NCBI RefSeq assembly: GCF_016598615.1
Contig: NZ_CP066831.1
Location: 4,960,001-5,024,000, forward strand
Length of the DNA stretch: 64,000 nt
From: Streptomyces liliifuscus
Lineage (GTDB): Bacteria > Actinomycetota > Actinomycetes > Streptomycetales > Streptomycetaceae
Direction: 5' to 3'
Position 1 is the first letter of the stretch. Each line of letters begins with the position of its first letter. This document shows positions 57,344 through 64,000 of the stretch, in pieces. Position numbers and translations under genes: made by a program. The notes beneath the pieces were generated by a model. The model had not been told where the DNA came from, ran no database searches, and worked only from the letters and a program-made list of their open reading frames with translations.

Positions 57344-58648
57344 CTAACCGAGCCCAGCCTCACGGAAAGAGTCCAGGTTCGGCCGGATCGTCGCAGTCAG
57401 CCCCGTGTCGGAAGCAACCGCGTCCAGGGTCTTCAGACCATCACCGGTGTTGAGCACAACAGTGGTCAGACTCGGATCCAGCAGACCGTTCTCGATCAGC
57501 TTCTTCGCCACCCCCACCGTCACACCACCGGCGGTCTCCGCGAAGATCCCCTCGGTCCGCGCGAGCAACTTGATCGCGTCGACCACCTGCTCGTCGTTCA
57601 CGTCCTCCACGGCCCCACCCGTACGCCGGGCGATATCGAGAACGTAAGGACCGTCCGCCGGGTTTCCGATGGCGAGCGACTTGGCGATCGTGTTCGGCTT
57701 CTGCGGCCGTACGACGTCGTGCCCGGCCTTGTACGCCACGGACACCGGCGAGCAGCCCTCGGCCTGCGCACCGAAGATCTTGTACGGCTTGTCCTCGACG
57801 AGCCCGAGCTTGATCAGCTCCTGGAGCCCCTTGTCGATCTTCGTGAGCTGCGACCCGGAGGCGATCGGGACGACGAGCTGGTCCGGCAGCTGCCAGCCGA
57901 GCTGCTCGCAGATCTCGTACGCCAGGGTCTTGGACCCCTCCGCGTAGTACGGCCGCAGGTTGACGTTGACGAAGCCCCAGCCCTCGCCGGCCGGGTCACC
58001 GATCAGCTCGGAGCAGAAGCGGTTCACGTCGTCGTAGTTGCCCTCGATGCCGACGAGCTCGCCGCCGTAGACCGCGGCCATGACGACCTTGCCCTGCTCC
58101 AGGTCGTGCGGGATGAACACGCAGGAACGGAAGCCGGCGCGCGCGGCGGCGGCGCCCACCGCACCGGCGAGGTTGCCGGTGGAGGAGCAGGAGAGGGTGG
58201 TGAAGCCGAAGGCACGCGCGGCCTCAAGCGCCTGGGCGACGACCCGGTCCTTGAAGGAGTGCGTCGGGTTGCCCGAGTCGTCCTTCACGAAGAGCTTGCC
58301 GGCCTCGACACCCAGCTCGCGCGCCAGGTTGTCGGCCTGGACGAGCTTGGTCCAGCCGGGGTTGATGTTGGGCTTGTCGGCCACGTCCGCGGGGACGGGC
58401 AGCAGTGGCGCGTAGCGCCAGATGTTCGCGGGGCCCGCTTCGATCCGCTTGCGGAGCTCCTCGGTGTCGTAGGCCGAGAAGTCGTACGCGATCTCCAGCG
58501 GGCCGAAACACTCCTCGCAGGCGAAGACCGGACCGAGCGGGACGCGGTGGCCGCATTCGCGGCAGGAAAGCGCGGCGGCCGGGCCGAGGTCGACGGAGTT
58601 CGCGGCGGGGGTGGAGTTCGTGGTGCTTGCAACTGTCTGCGCAGCCAT
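57344..58648 (-). CDS. thrC: Threonine synthase
   Basis: A 434-residue PLP enzyme that makes threonine from O-phosphohomoserine. The start used is ATG at 58648 (MAAQTVASTTNSTPA); one at 58681 is possible. A zinc-like Cys cluster is at the N-terminus (SCRECGHRVPL and CEECFGPLE). The PLP lysine lies in NPTHSFKDRVV, with the phosphate loop SSTGNLAGAVGAAAA. The C-terminal TVVLNTGDGLK is typical. The CysO gene lies downstream on the same strand. Confidence 0.95.
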   Translation of the reverse strand: MAAQTVASTTNSTPAANSVDLGPAAALSCRECGHRVPLGPVFACEECFGPLEIAYDFSAYDTEELRKRIEAGPANIWRYAPLLPVPADVADKPNINPGWTKLVQADNLARELGVEAGKLFVKDDSGNPTHSFKDRVVAQALEAARAFGFTTLSCSSTGNLAGAVGAAAARAGFRSCVFIPHDLEQGKVVMAAVYGGELVGIEGNYDDVNRFCSELIGDPAGEGWGFVNVNLRPYYAEGSKTLAYEICEQLGWQLPDQLVVPIASGSQLTKIDKGLQELIKLGLVEDKPYKIFGAQAEGCSPVSVAYKAGHDVVRPQKPNTIAKSLAIGNPADGPYVLDIARRTGGAVEDVNDEQVVDAIKLLARTEGIFAETAGGVTVGVAKKLIENGLLDPSLTTVVLNTGDGLKTLDAVASDTGLTATIRPNLDSFREAGLG

Positions 58649-59039
58649 GGAGGCGAGGCCCTTTCTCCTCATCTTCCTCACGACGCACTTCGCCGTGAGA
58701 CGGATTTGGCACCTTCCCTAGCCGGGAGCCTCGCTGCGCTGATCGACGATGATCAGGACGAGACCGGCTGGAGGGTTGCCGGGGCTTCAACGGGCCGTAT
58801 CCCTCTGCCCCTCTGGATGAGCGGTATTCAGTTGTGGTTTTGGTCGTGCTTCTGGTCGTGCTTTTGGTTGTACACGCAACGACCCCCGACATGCGATGGT
58901 CATCAGCGTTGTTCAAGACTGTAACCGAAGGCCTGGATGGTGGAGAGAGCCGTCCGAACCGCGAGATGACAGTGACGCAACCCACACTGCAGGCCGCGGC
59001 GGGCACACGCATCCCAATGAACGCAAGGGAGAGCCGCAC
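58649..59039. other. 391-base divergent region between thrC and gpgS
   Basis: It contains an inverted repeat CTCACG...CGTGAG (about 58678-58700) in the likely thrC leader, and the 12-bp triple repeat at 58838-58873. A GTG-initiated frame of about 77 codons starts at 58834 and overlaps the gpgS start, with a Val/Leu-only beginning. I do not count it as a gene. Confidence 0.5.
58838..58873 (+). repeat. Three 12-bp tandem repeats
   Basis: TTTTGGTCGTGC, TTCTGGTCGTGC and TTTTGGTTGTAC follow each other without spacer, about 170 bases upstream of gpgS. They are T-rich against a GC-rich background. Confidence 0.75.
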
Positions 59040-59987
59040 GTGCTGGAAGACGTCGAGCGCTGGCTGAGCACGCGCTCCTGGTCCGTCGAGGACCGCCCGC
59101 TCAAGCAACTCATCGCCGCGAAGCGTGCCACCGGCTCCACGGTGAGTGTCGTACTGCCCGCGCTCAACGAGGAGGAGACCGTCGGCGAGATCGTCGCGAT
59201 CATCCGCCGTGAGCTGATGACCAGGAAGGTGCCGCTCGTCGACGAGATCGTGGTGATCGACTCGGGTTCGACGGACCGTACCTCCGAGGTCGCCGCCGAG
59301 GCGGGTGCTCGTGTCGTGCACCGGGACGAGATCCTGCCCCGGCTGCCGGCCGTCCCCGGCAAGGGCGAGGTGCTGTGGCGCTCGCTCCTCGTCACCCGCG
59401 GGGACATCGTGGCCTTCGTCGACGCGGACCTGAAGGAGTTCTCGGCGGACTTCGTCTCCGGGATCGTCGGCCCGCTGCTCACCGAACCGGGCGTGGACCT
59501 CGTCAAGGCGATGTACGACCGCCCGCTGGGTTCCGCCGCAGGTCAGGGGGGTCGGGTCACCGAACTCATGGCCCGCCCGCTCCTGAACATGCACTGGCCG
59601 CAGCTGGCCGGCTTCGTCCAGCCGCTGGGCGGGGAGTACGCGGCCCGCCGCTCCCTCCTCGAACGGCTCCCGTTCCCCGTCGGGTACGGCGTGGAGCTGG
59701 GCATGCTGGTCGACTCGCTGCACCTGGTGGGCCTGGACGCCCTGGCCCAGGTCGACGTGGGCGTCCGCAAACACCGCCACCAGGACGGCCAGGCGTTGGG
59801 CCGCATGTCCGCCGCGATCTACCGCACCGCCCAGCTCCGGCTGGCCCGCGGCCACATGATCCGCCCTTCCCTGACCCAGTTCGAACGAGGCGAGAAGGGC
59901 TTCGAGCCCCGCACGTACTCGGTGGACATGGAGGAGAGGCCGCCGATGGCGGAGATCGAGGAGTACGTGGAGAGGAAAGCCGCATGA
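59040..59987 (+). CDS. gpgS: Glucosyl-3-phosphoglycerate synthase
   Basis: A 315-residue GT81 glycosyltransferase from GTG at 59040, with AAGGGAGAG seven bases upstream. Motifs are VSVVLPALNEEETVGEIVAI, VIDSGSTDRTSEVAAEAGAR, the metal-binding DADLK in VAFVDADLKEF and PLGGEYAARRSLLERLPFP. It joins UDP- or ADP-glucose to 3-phosphoglycerate, the first step to glucosylglycerate, a compatible solute. It sits beside trehalose genes, pointing to an osmolyte cluster. The phosphatase GpgP is not in view. Confidence 0.92.
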   Translation: MLEDVERWLSTRSWSVEDRPLKQLIAAKRATGSTVSVVLPALNEEETVGEIVAIIRRELMTRKVPLVDEIVVIDSGSTDRTSEVAAEAGARVVHRDEILPRLPAVPGKGEVLWRSLLVTRGDIVAFVDADLKEFSADFVSGIVGPLLTEPGVDLVKAMYDRPLGSAAGQGGRVTELMARPLLNMHWPQLAGFVQPLGGEYAARRSLLERLPFPVGYGVELGMLVDSLHLVGLDALAQVDVGVRKHRHQDGQALGRMSAAIYRTAQLRLARGHMIRPSLTQFERGEKGFEPRTYSVDMEERPPMAEIEEYVERKAA

Positions 59988-59996
59988 GGAGCGCCC

Positions 59997-60040
59997 CGTA
60001 AGGGGCGCGGGGAACTGCGCGATCAGCCCCCACCGGCGGC
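59997..60040 (+). repeat. GCR copy (forward)
   Basis: A forward copy (GGGGCGCGGGGAACTGCGCG then ATCAGCCCCCACCGG) starts 13 bases after the gpgS stop and before otsA. Confidence 0.85.
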
Positions 60041-60115
60041 CGGGCGAGGCACACCTCACGCACCACGGCGAGTGGGAACGTTTGAGCGTTTACACCGGGG
60101 GCTAGATTTCGAGGC

Positions 60116-61525
60116 ATGGTCTCCACCCGCGCCACCCACAACATCCTGGTCGCCTCCAACCGCGGCCCGGTCTCGTACACCCTGGACGAGACCGGGGCGC
60201 TCACGGCCAAGCGCGGCGGCGGCGGCCTCGTGTCCGGGCTCTCCGCGATCGGCCCGGACGCGGGCGCCCTGTGGGTGTGCTCGGCCCTCGGCGACGGCGA
60301 CCGCGAGGCCGTACGACGCGGGGTGGGCGAGGACGGCGTACGGATGCTGGACATCGACGCCGACACCCACGAGGCCGCGTACAACGGCATCGCCAACTCC
60401 GCGCTGTGGTTCGTCCACCACCTGCTCTACCAGACACCGCTGGAGCCGGTCTTCGACAAGGAGTTCCGGCGCCAGTGGGCGGCGTACGAGACGTACAACC
60501 ACGCCTTCGCCGAGGCACTGGCCGAGGAGGCCGCGGAGGGCGCTGCCGTCCTCGTGCAGGACTACCACCTGACCCTCGTCCCGCGGATGCTCCGCGAGCT
60601 CCGCCCCGACCTGCGGATCGGGCACTTCTCGCACACGCCGTGGGCGCCGCCGGAGTACTTCCGGCTGCTGCCGGACGACATCGCGGCGAAGGTGCTCGGC
60701 GGGATCCTCGGGGCGGACCGGGCCGCGTTCCTCACCCAGCGGTGGGCGGACGCGTTCACGGACTGCTGTCACGCCGTCCTGGGTCCCGGGATCCCTTCCG
60801 GTACGCGGATCGGGGTGCACGGTCTCGGGGCGGACGCGGACTTCCTGCGCGAGCGCTCGCACCGGCCGGACGTGGACGAGCGGCTGGCGGTACTGCGCGA
60901 GCAGATCGGCACGGCTCCTGACGGCAGTGCCCGCAAGGCGATCGTGCGGGTGGACCGGACCGAGCTGTCCAAGAACATCGTGCGCGGGCTGCTGGCGTTC
61001 CGGGAGCTGCTGGAGGAGCGGCCGGAGTGGCGCGAGCGGGTGGTGCACGTGGCGTTCGCGTACCCGTCGCGGCAGGACCTGGCGGTCTACCGCGACTACA
61101 CGGCCGAGGTGCAGCGGGTCGCGGACGGGATCAACTCGCAGTACGGGACGCCCGGTTGGACCCCGGTCCTGCTGAACCTCAAGGACGACTTCGCGCGTTC
61201 CCTGGCCTCCTACCGGCTCGCGGACGTGGCCCTCGTCAACCCCATCCGGGACGGTATGAACCTCGTCGCCAAGGAGGTGCCGGTCGTGTCGGACGACGGG
61301 TGCGTGCTGGTGCTCTCGCGGGAGGCGGGGGCGTACGAGGAGTTGGGCGAGGATGCGGTTGTGGTGAACCCGTATGACGTTTCGGGGACGGCCCGGGCGT
61401 TGCATGAGGCGTTGACCATGCCGGTGGGGGAACGGGCCGAGAGGACCAAGCGGTTGGCTGCGGCTGCCACCGCCTTGCCTCCGGCGCAGTGGTTCTTGGA
61501 CCAGCTTCACGCGCTGGACTCGTAG
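60116..61525 (+). CDS. otsA: Trehalose-6-phosphate synthase
   Basis: A 469-residue GT20 enzyme that makes trehalose 6-phosphate from UDP-glucose and glucose 6-phosphate. Seen are NILVASNRGPVSYTLDETG, LVQDYHLTLVPRMLRELRPD, IGHFSHTPWAPPEYF, AIVRVDRTELSKNIVRGLLA and VNPIRDGMNLVAKEV. The ATG at 60116 lacks a clear Shine-Dalgarno sequence and a TAGATT box stands only about 10 bases upstream, so the mRNA may be nearly leaderless. The otsB gene is convergent next door. Confidence 0.95.
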   Translation: MVSTRATHNILVASNRGPVSYTLDETGALTAKRGGGGLVSGLSAIGPDAGALWVCSALGDGDREAVRRGVGEDGVRMLDIDADTHEAAYNGIANSALWFVHHLLYQTPLEPVFDKEFRRQWAAYETYNHAFAEALAEEAAEGAAVLVQDYHLTLVPRMLRELRPDLRIGHFSHTPWAPPEYFRLLPDDIAAKVLGGILGADRAAFLTQRWADAFTDCCHAVLGPGIPSGTRIGVHGLGADADFLRERSHRPDVDERLAVLREQIGTAPDGSARKAIVRVDRTELSKNIVRGLLAFRELLEERPEWRERVVHVAFAYPSRQDLAVYRDYTAEVQRVADGINSQYGTPGWTPVLLNLKDDFARSLASYRLADVALVNPIRDGMNLVAKEVPVVSDDGCVLVLSREAGAYEELGEDAVVVNPYDVSGTARALHEALTMPVGERAERTKRLAAAATALPPAQWFLDQLHALDS

Positions 61526-61562
61526 GGCTCGCCGGCGCGGGGTTGTTTGGACCGTGCGGGTT

Positions 61563-61632
61563 CGTTGTGGCTGGTCGCGCAGTTCCCCGCGCCCCTGAAA
61601 GCAAAAGATTGCGCCGTTCCCCGCGCCCCTTA
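61563..61632 (-). repeat. Two reverse GCR copies between otsA and otsB
   Basis: Reverse copies at about 61573-61597 and 61611-61630 are joined by GAAAGCAAAAGATT. The second overlaps the otsB stop and again has GCCGTTCC. It lies between convergent genes and may terminate both. Confidence 0.85.
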
Positions 61633-62484
61633 TCGGGCCAGCTCAGTCGCCAGTGCTGCCAGTAGGCGGACTACCCCCTCCGGGCCGTCCACCACCAGGT
61701 CCGCGCGGTCGGAGAGTTCTGTCACCTCGTTGCTGCCGCTGCAGACGAGGAGGCCGTGGATGCCGTCGGAGCGGAGTTTGTCGACGGCGGCGAAGGCGGG
61801 GAGGTCGCCGAGGTCGTCGCCGCAGTACATGACCGACTCGGCGCCGACGTCTCGGACGTACTCGCCCAGCGCGACGCCCTTGTCCATGCCGGGCGGGCGC
61901 AGTTCCAGGACCATTCTTCCCGGTTCGACGATCAGGCCGTGGCGGGTGGCGAGTTCGGCGAGGGGTTCGCGGAGGGCCTCGAAGGCGGCCTGAGGGTCCT
62001 GGGCGCGGCGGGTGTGGACCGCGACCGCCCGGCCCTTCTCCTCGATCCACGTGCCCTGCCAGGCGCCGATGGCGTCGAGGAAGCCGGGGAGTTCGGCGCG
62101 GGCCTCGGCCACGCCGGGGTGGGCGGCGGGGGCCTGGACTGTGCCGGTGACGGCGTCCCAGCGTTCCGCCCCGTAGTGGCCGAGCACGACCAGGTGCTCC
62201 AGGCCGGGGACTCCGGCGAAGCCGCCGTGGCGTACGGCCACGCCGGCCGGTCGTCCGGTGACGACTGCGACGGAGGCGACCTTCGGGGCTAGTGCCGCCA
62301 GGGCGGGTACGGCGTCCGGGTGGGCCCTGGCCTGTTCGGGGTCCGGGACGATCGGGGCGAGGGTGCCGTCGAAGTCGAAGGCGAGGACTGCCCCGGCGGG
62401 GCGCGTGATGATGGCTTCGAGGCCGTCTCGGCCCGCCGGGGTCACGGGGGTCGGCATCGACGATGACTCGGGGTGACTGGCCAT
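61630..62484 (-). CDS. otsB: Trehalose-6-phosphate phosphatase
   Basis: A 284-residue HAD enzyme that dephosphorylates trehalose 6-phosphate. The nucleophile motif is VLAFDFDGTLAPIVPDPEQA, motif II lies in VAVVTGRPAG and motif IV in SVMYCGDDLGDLPAF. The ATG at 62484 is used; MPTPVTPAGRDG at 62457 is an alternative. It is convergent with otsA and completes the OtsAB trehalose pathway. Confidence 0.94.
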   Translation of the reverse strand: MASHPESSSMPTPVTPAGRDGLEAIITRPAGAVLAFDFDGTLAPIVPDPEQARAHPDAVPALAALAPKVASVAVVTGRPAGVAVRHGGFAGVPGLEHLVVLGHYGAERWDAVTGTVQAPAAHPGVAEARAELPGFLDAIGAWQGTWIEEKGRAVAVHTRRAQDPQAAFEALREPLAELATRHGLIVEPGRMVLELRPPGMDKGVALGEYVRDVGAESVMYCGDDLGDLPAFAAVDKLRSDGIHGLLVCSGSNEVTELSDRADLVVDGPEGVVRLLAALATELAR

Positions 62485-62537
62485 GCTGCGACCCTATCCG
62501 CGGGCACGAAGTCTTTCGCCCCCGCCGCCCCTACCCT

Positions 62538-62739
62538 CCCCCACTCTCGGCTTCGCTCGAGCGGGGGGACCCCCATCGTCCCTGACTCAGGGGCTACGCC
62601 CCCGAACCCCCAAAAAGACCAAAAGACTGCGCAGTTCCCCGCGCCCCCAGGCGCCTGGGGGCGCGGGGAACTGCGCGACAAGCCCCCACCGGACCCGCAC
62701 CCGAAATCGCAACGGACGGGGTCTGGGGCGGAGCCCCAG
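62538..62739. repeat. Cluster of three repeat types, including a 48-bp perfect palindrome
   Basis: In the 299-base gap before otsB three elements occur. First is a CTCTCGGCTTCGCTCGAGCG element with flanking C and G runs (62538-62578), a repeat I recall as common in streptomycetes. Second, two head-to-head GCR copies form a perfect 48-bp palindrome at 62629-62676 with no loop. Third is CTGGGGC-GGA-GCCCCAG (62723-62739). Each can form a stable hairpin. This lies downstream of the DUF3263 gene. Confidence 0.85.
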
Positions 62740-62783
62740 AAAGGGACGGGAATGGGTAGGGGCGGCGGGGGCGAGGAAAACCC

Positions 62784-63023
62784 TCACCCCTCCCTCTCGT
62801 CTCGGCGCACATCCCTCACCCGTCGCAGCCGATTGACCGTGACGGGGTCGTGGGCCAGGGCCCGCGGCGCGTCCAGGAGGGCGTTCAGGAGTTGGTAGTA
62901 GCGGACGGGGGCCAGCCCCAGTTCCTCCCGTATCGCCCGCTCCTTGGCCCCCGGCGTGGCCCACCCCCGCCGCTCCAAAGCAAGAACGGCAAGCTCCTGG
63001 GAGGTCAGCTCCGAGTCATCCAT
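62784..63023 (-). CDS. DUF3263 protein
   Basis: A 79-residue protein from ATG at 63023. ELTSQELAVLALERRGWATP and KERAIREELGLAPVRYYQLL form a helix-turn-helix-like core, typical of the actinobacterial DUF3263 family. A DNA-binding role is likely but unproven. It is flanked by repeat clusters on both sides. Confidence 0.85.
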   Translation of the reverse strand: MDDSELTSQELAVLALERRGWATPGAKERAIREELGLAPVRYYQLLNALLDAPRALAHDPVTVNRLRRVRDVRRDEREG

Positions 63024-63064
63024 GCCCGGCACGCTAGCCGCTGCCACCGACAGAGCCCCGCCCC

Positions 63065-63140
63065 GACAGGGGCGCGGGGAACGGCGCAGTCTTTCAGGGG
63101 CACGGGGAACGGCGCGACCAGCCCCCACGGACCCGCACCC
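63065..63140 (+). repeat. Two GCR copies
   Basis: Forward copies start at about 63069 and 63098 (the second with GGGGCACGGGG), both with AACGGCGC in place of AACTGCGC, and end with GACCAGCCCCCACGG. They sit between the DUF3263 start and the end of the binding-protein gene. Confidence 0.85.
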
Positions 63141-63159
63141 ACCCAGCCGGCGGACAGAC

Positions 63160-64000
63160 CTACGCCGCGTTCTCCTCCGCGGCAGCGGCCCGCTGAAGTT
63201 GGCCCAGGATCGCCGCCGGGTTGCCCTTCGGGCCCACGGCCTTGCCTATCTGCTGCTTGATGTCCGCGCTGACGGACGCCCAGGACGTCTTGGCCACGGG
63301 ATACAACTCGGCGTTGGGCAACTCGTCGAGGAAGCCGACAAGATCCGCGTCGGACTTGTCGGCGGCCATGGCCTCGGACGCCGACGTGGTCACCGGCAGC
63401 AGGTCGTACTCGTGCGAGAACTCGAGGACGTTCTTCTCGCTGTAGACGTAGTCGAGGAAGTCCCCGACCTGCTCGGCGTGCCCGGGCTTCTTGAAGGCCA
63501 TCATCCAGTCGGCGACGCCCATCGTCGCCTTGGACCGCCCGTCGACCCCGGGCATCGGCACCATGCCGAACTTCACGCCCTTCGCCGCGGCGGCCTGCAT
63601 CAGCGTGGGGTGGCCGTTCAGCATTCCGACCTCACCGCGAGTGAACGCCGCAAACGCCTCCGCACGGTTGAGATTCGCGGGCGCGACGGGTCCGGTGAGT
63701 CCCTTCTCGACCAGTTTCTCCTTGAGCCAGGTGAAGGTCTCGACGTTCTGCTTGGAGTCGATGCCGTACGACCCGACCGTGTCGGTGTAGCCGTCGCCGC
63801 CGCTCAGCAGCCACATCATCGTCTCGGCCTGCGCCTCCTCGGGGCCCAGCGGCAGCGCGTACGGATACTTCACGCCACGCGACTTGAGGACCTCGGCGTC
63901 GGACGCGAGCTGGCTCCAGGTCTGCGGCGGGGTGAGGCCCGCGTCGCTGAAGAGCTTCTTGTTGTAGAAGAGCAGCCGCGTCGAGGAGGCGAACGGCATG
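63160..64000 (-). CDS. Extracellular sugar-binding protein of an ABC transporter, 5' end outside window
   Basis: About 280 C-terminal residues of a family 1 solute-binding protein. Seen are FASSTRLLFYNKKLFSDAGL, PPQTWSQLASDAEVLKSRGV, AFAAFTRGEVGMLNGHPTLM and MGVADWMMAFKKPGHAEQVG, in the usual order of CUT1-type sugar-binding lipoproteins. The signal peptide and lipobox lie beyond the edge. The sugar is not readable, and no permease gene is in view. Confidence 0.88.
   Translation of the reverse strand, partial: MPFASSTRLLFYNKKLFSDAGLTPPQTWSQLASDAEVLKSRGVKYPYALPLGPEEAQAETMMWLLSGGDGYTDTVGSYGIDSKQNVETFTWLKEKLVEKGLTGPVAPANLNRAEAFAAFTRGEVGMLNGHPTLMQAAAAKGVKFGMVPMPGVDGRSKATMGVADWMMAFKKPGHAEQVGDFLDYVYSEKNVLEFSHEYDLLPVTTSASEAMAADKSDADLVGFLDELPNAELYPVAKTSWASVSADIKQQIGKAVGPKGNPAAILGQLQRAAAAEENAA

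Noticed and set aside
58834..59067. A 77-codon frame starting with a Val/Leu run, upstream of gpgS
   Set aside because: The hydrophobic start is just the translation of the 12-bp tandem repeats. There is no ribosome binding site, and the remainder has no recognisable content.

Overview
The window is chromosomal DNA from a Streptomyces or a very close relative. GC is very high, GTG and TTG starts are common, and the gene set is typical of the genus: the futalosine pathway genes mqnB and mqnD, DUF3027 and DUF2771 proteins, a groEL with two CIRCE operators, GpgS with OtsA and OtsB, an actinobacterial XPB helicase, mycothiol-dependent isomerase-like proteins and MurQ with an RpiR-type regulator. 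No rRNA, tRNA, complete insertion sequence or CRISPR array was seen. The left edge cuts a thpR-like gene and the right edge cuts a sugar-binding lipoprotein gene.

Layout. 0-8 kb: RNA phosphodiesterase fragment, membrane protein, marR-MFS operon, orphan ribbon-helix-helix protein, NCS2 purine permease, DUF2530 protein and a CtpE-like Ca2+ P-type ATPase. 8-15 kb: a secreted protein, the decayed remains of its paralogue, a less GC-rich amidase/lipoprotein pair and a 1049-residue sacsin-like GHKL ATPase. This block is bracketed by two 173-bp inverted repeats that are about 98% identical. 15-22 kb: DUF3027 protein, MFS protein, DUF2771 lipoprotein, mqnB-mqnD, a cold-shock protein and a HAD phosphatase. 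22-26 kb: FecCD/FecE-type ABC importer without its binding protein, and a HAAS-like membrane protein. 26-33 kb: the XPB helicase and its usual partner, split by a 2.2-kb insert holding two tiny secreted peptides and a fused YqhA-IstB protein. 33-44 kb: HelD-type helicase, CutC with a DasR-like site, isomerase-like, HD, Cmx-type MFS, a fused isomerase-like/acetyltransferase, the RpiR regulator, murQ and a HIT protein. 45-54 kb: a redox and detoxification stretch (MarR, azoreductase, nitroreductase, DUF899, TetR-hydrolase, old yellow enzyme) and a secreted phospholipase-D-like protein. 54-64 kb: groEL, cold-shock gene, thrC-cysO, gpgS-otsA-otsB and the binding protein.

The intergenic spaces are full of one short repeat family (core GGGGCGCGGGGAACTGCGCG), mostly at gene ends and often in inverted or clustered form. 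A longer variant flanks the murR-like regulator as an inverted pair, and two head-to-head copies near otsB make a perfect 48-bp palindrome. The most unusual coding feature is the YqhA-IstB fusion, which carries the only in-frame TTA (bldA-type) codon I noticed in a confidently called gene and sits beside the two miniature secreted peptides.
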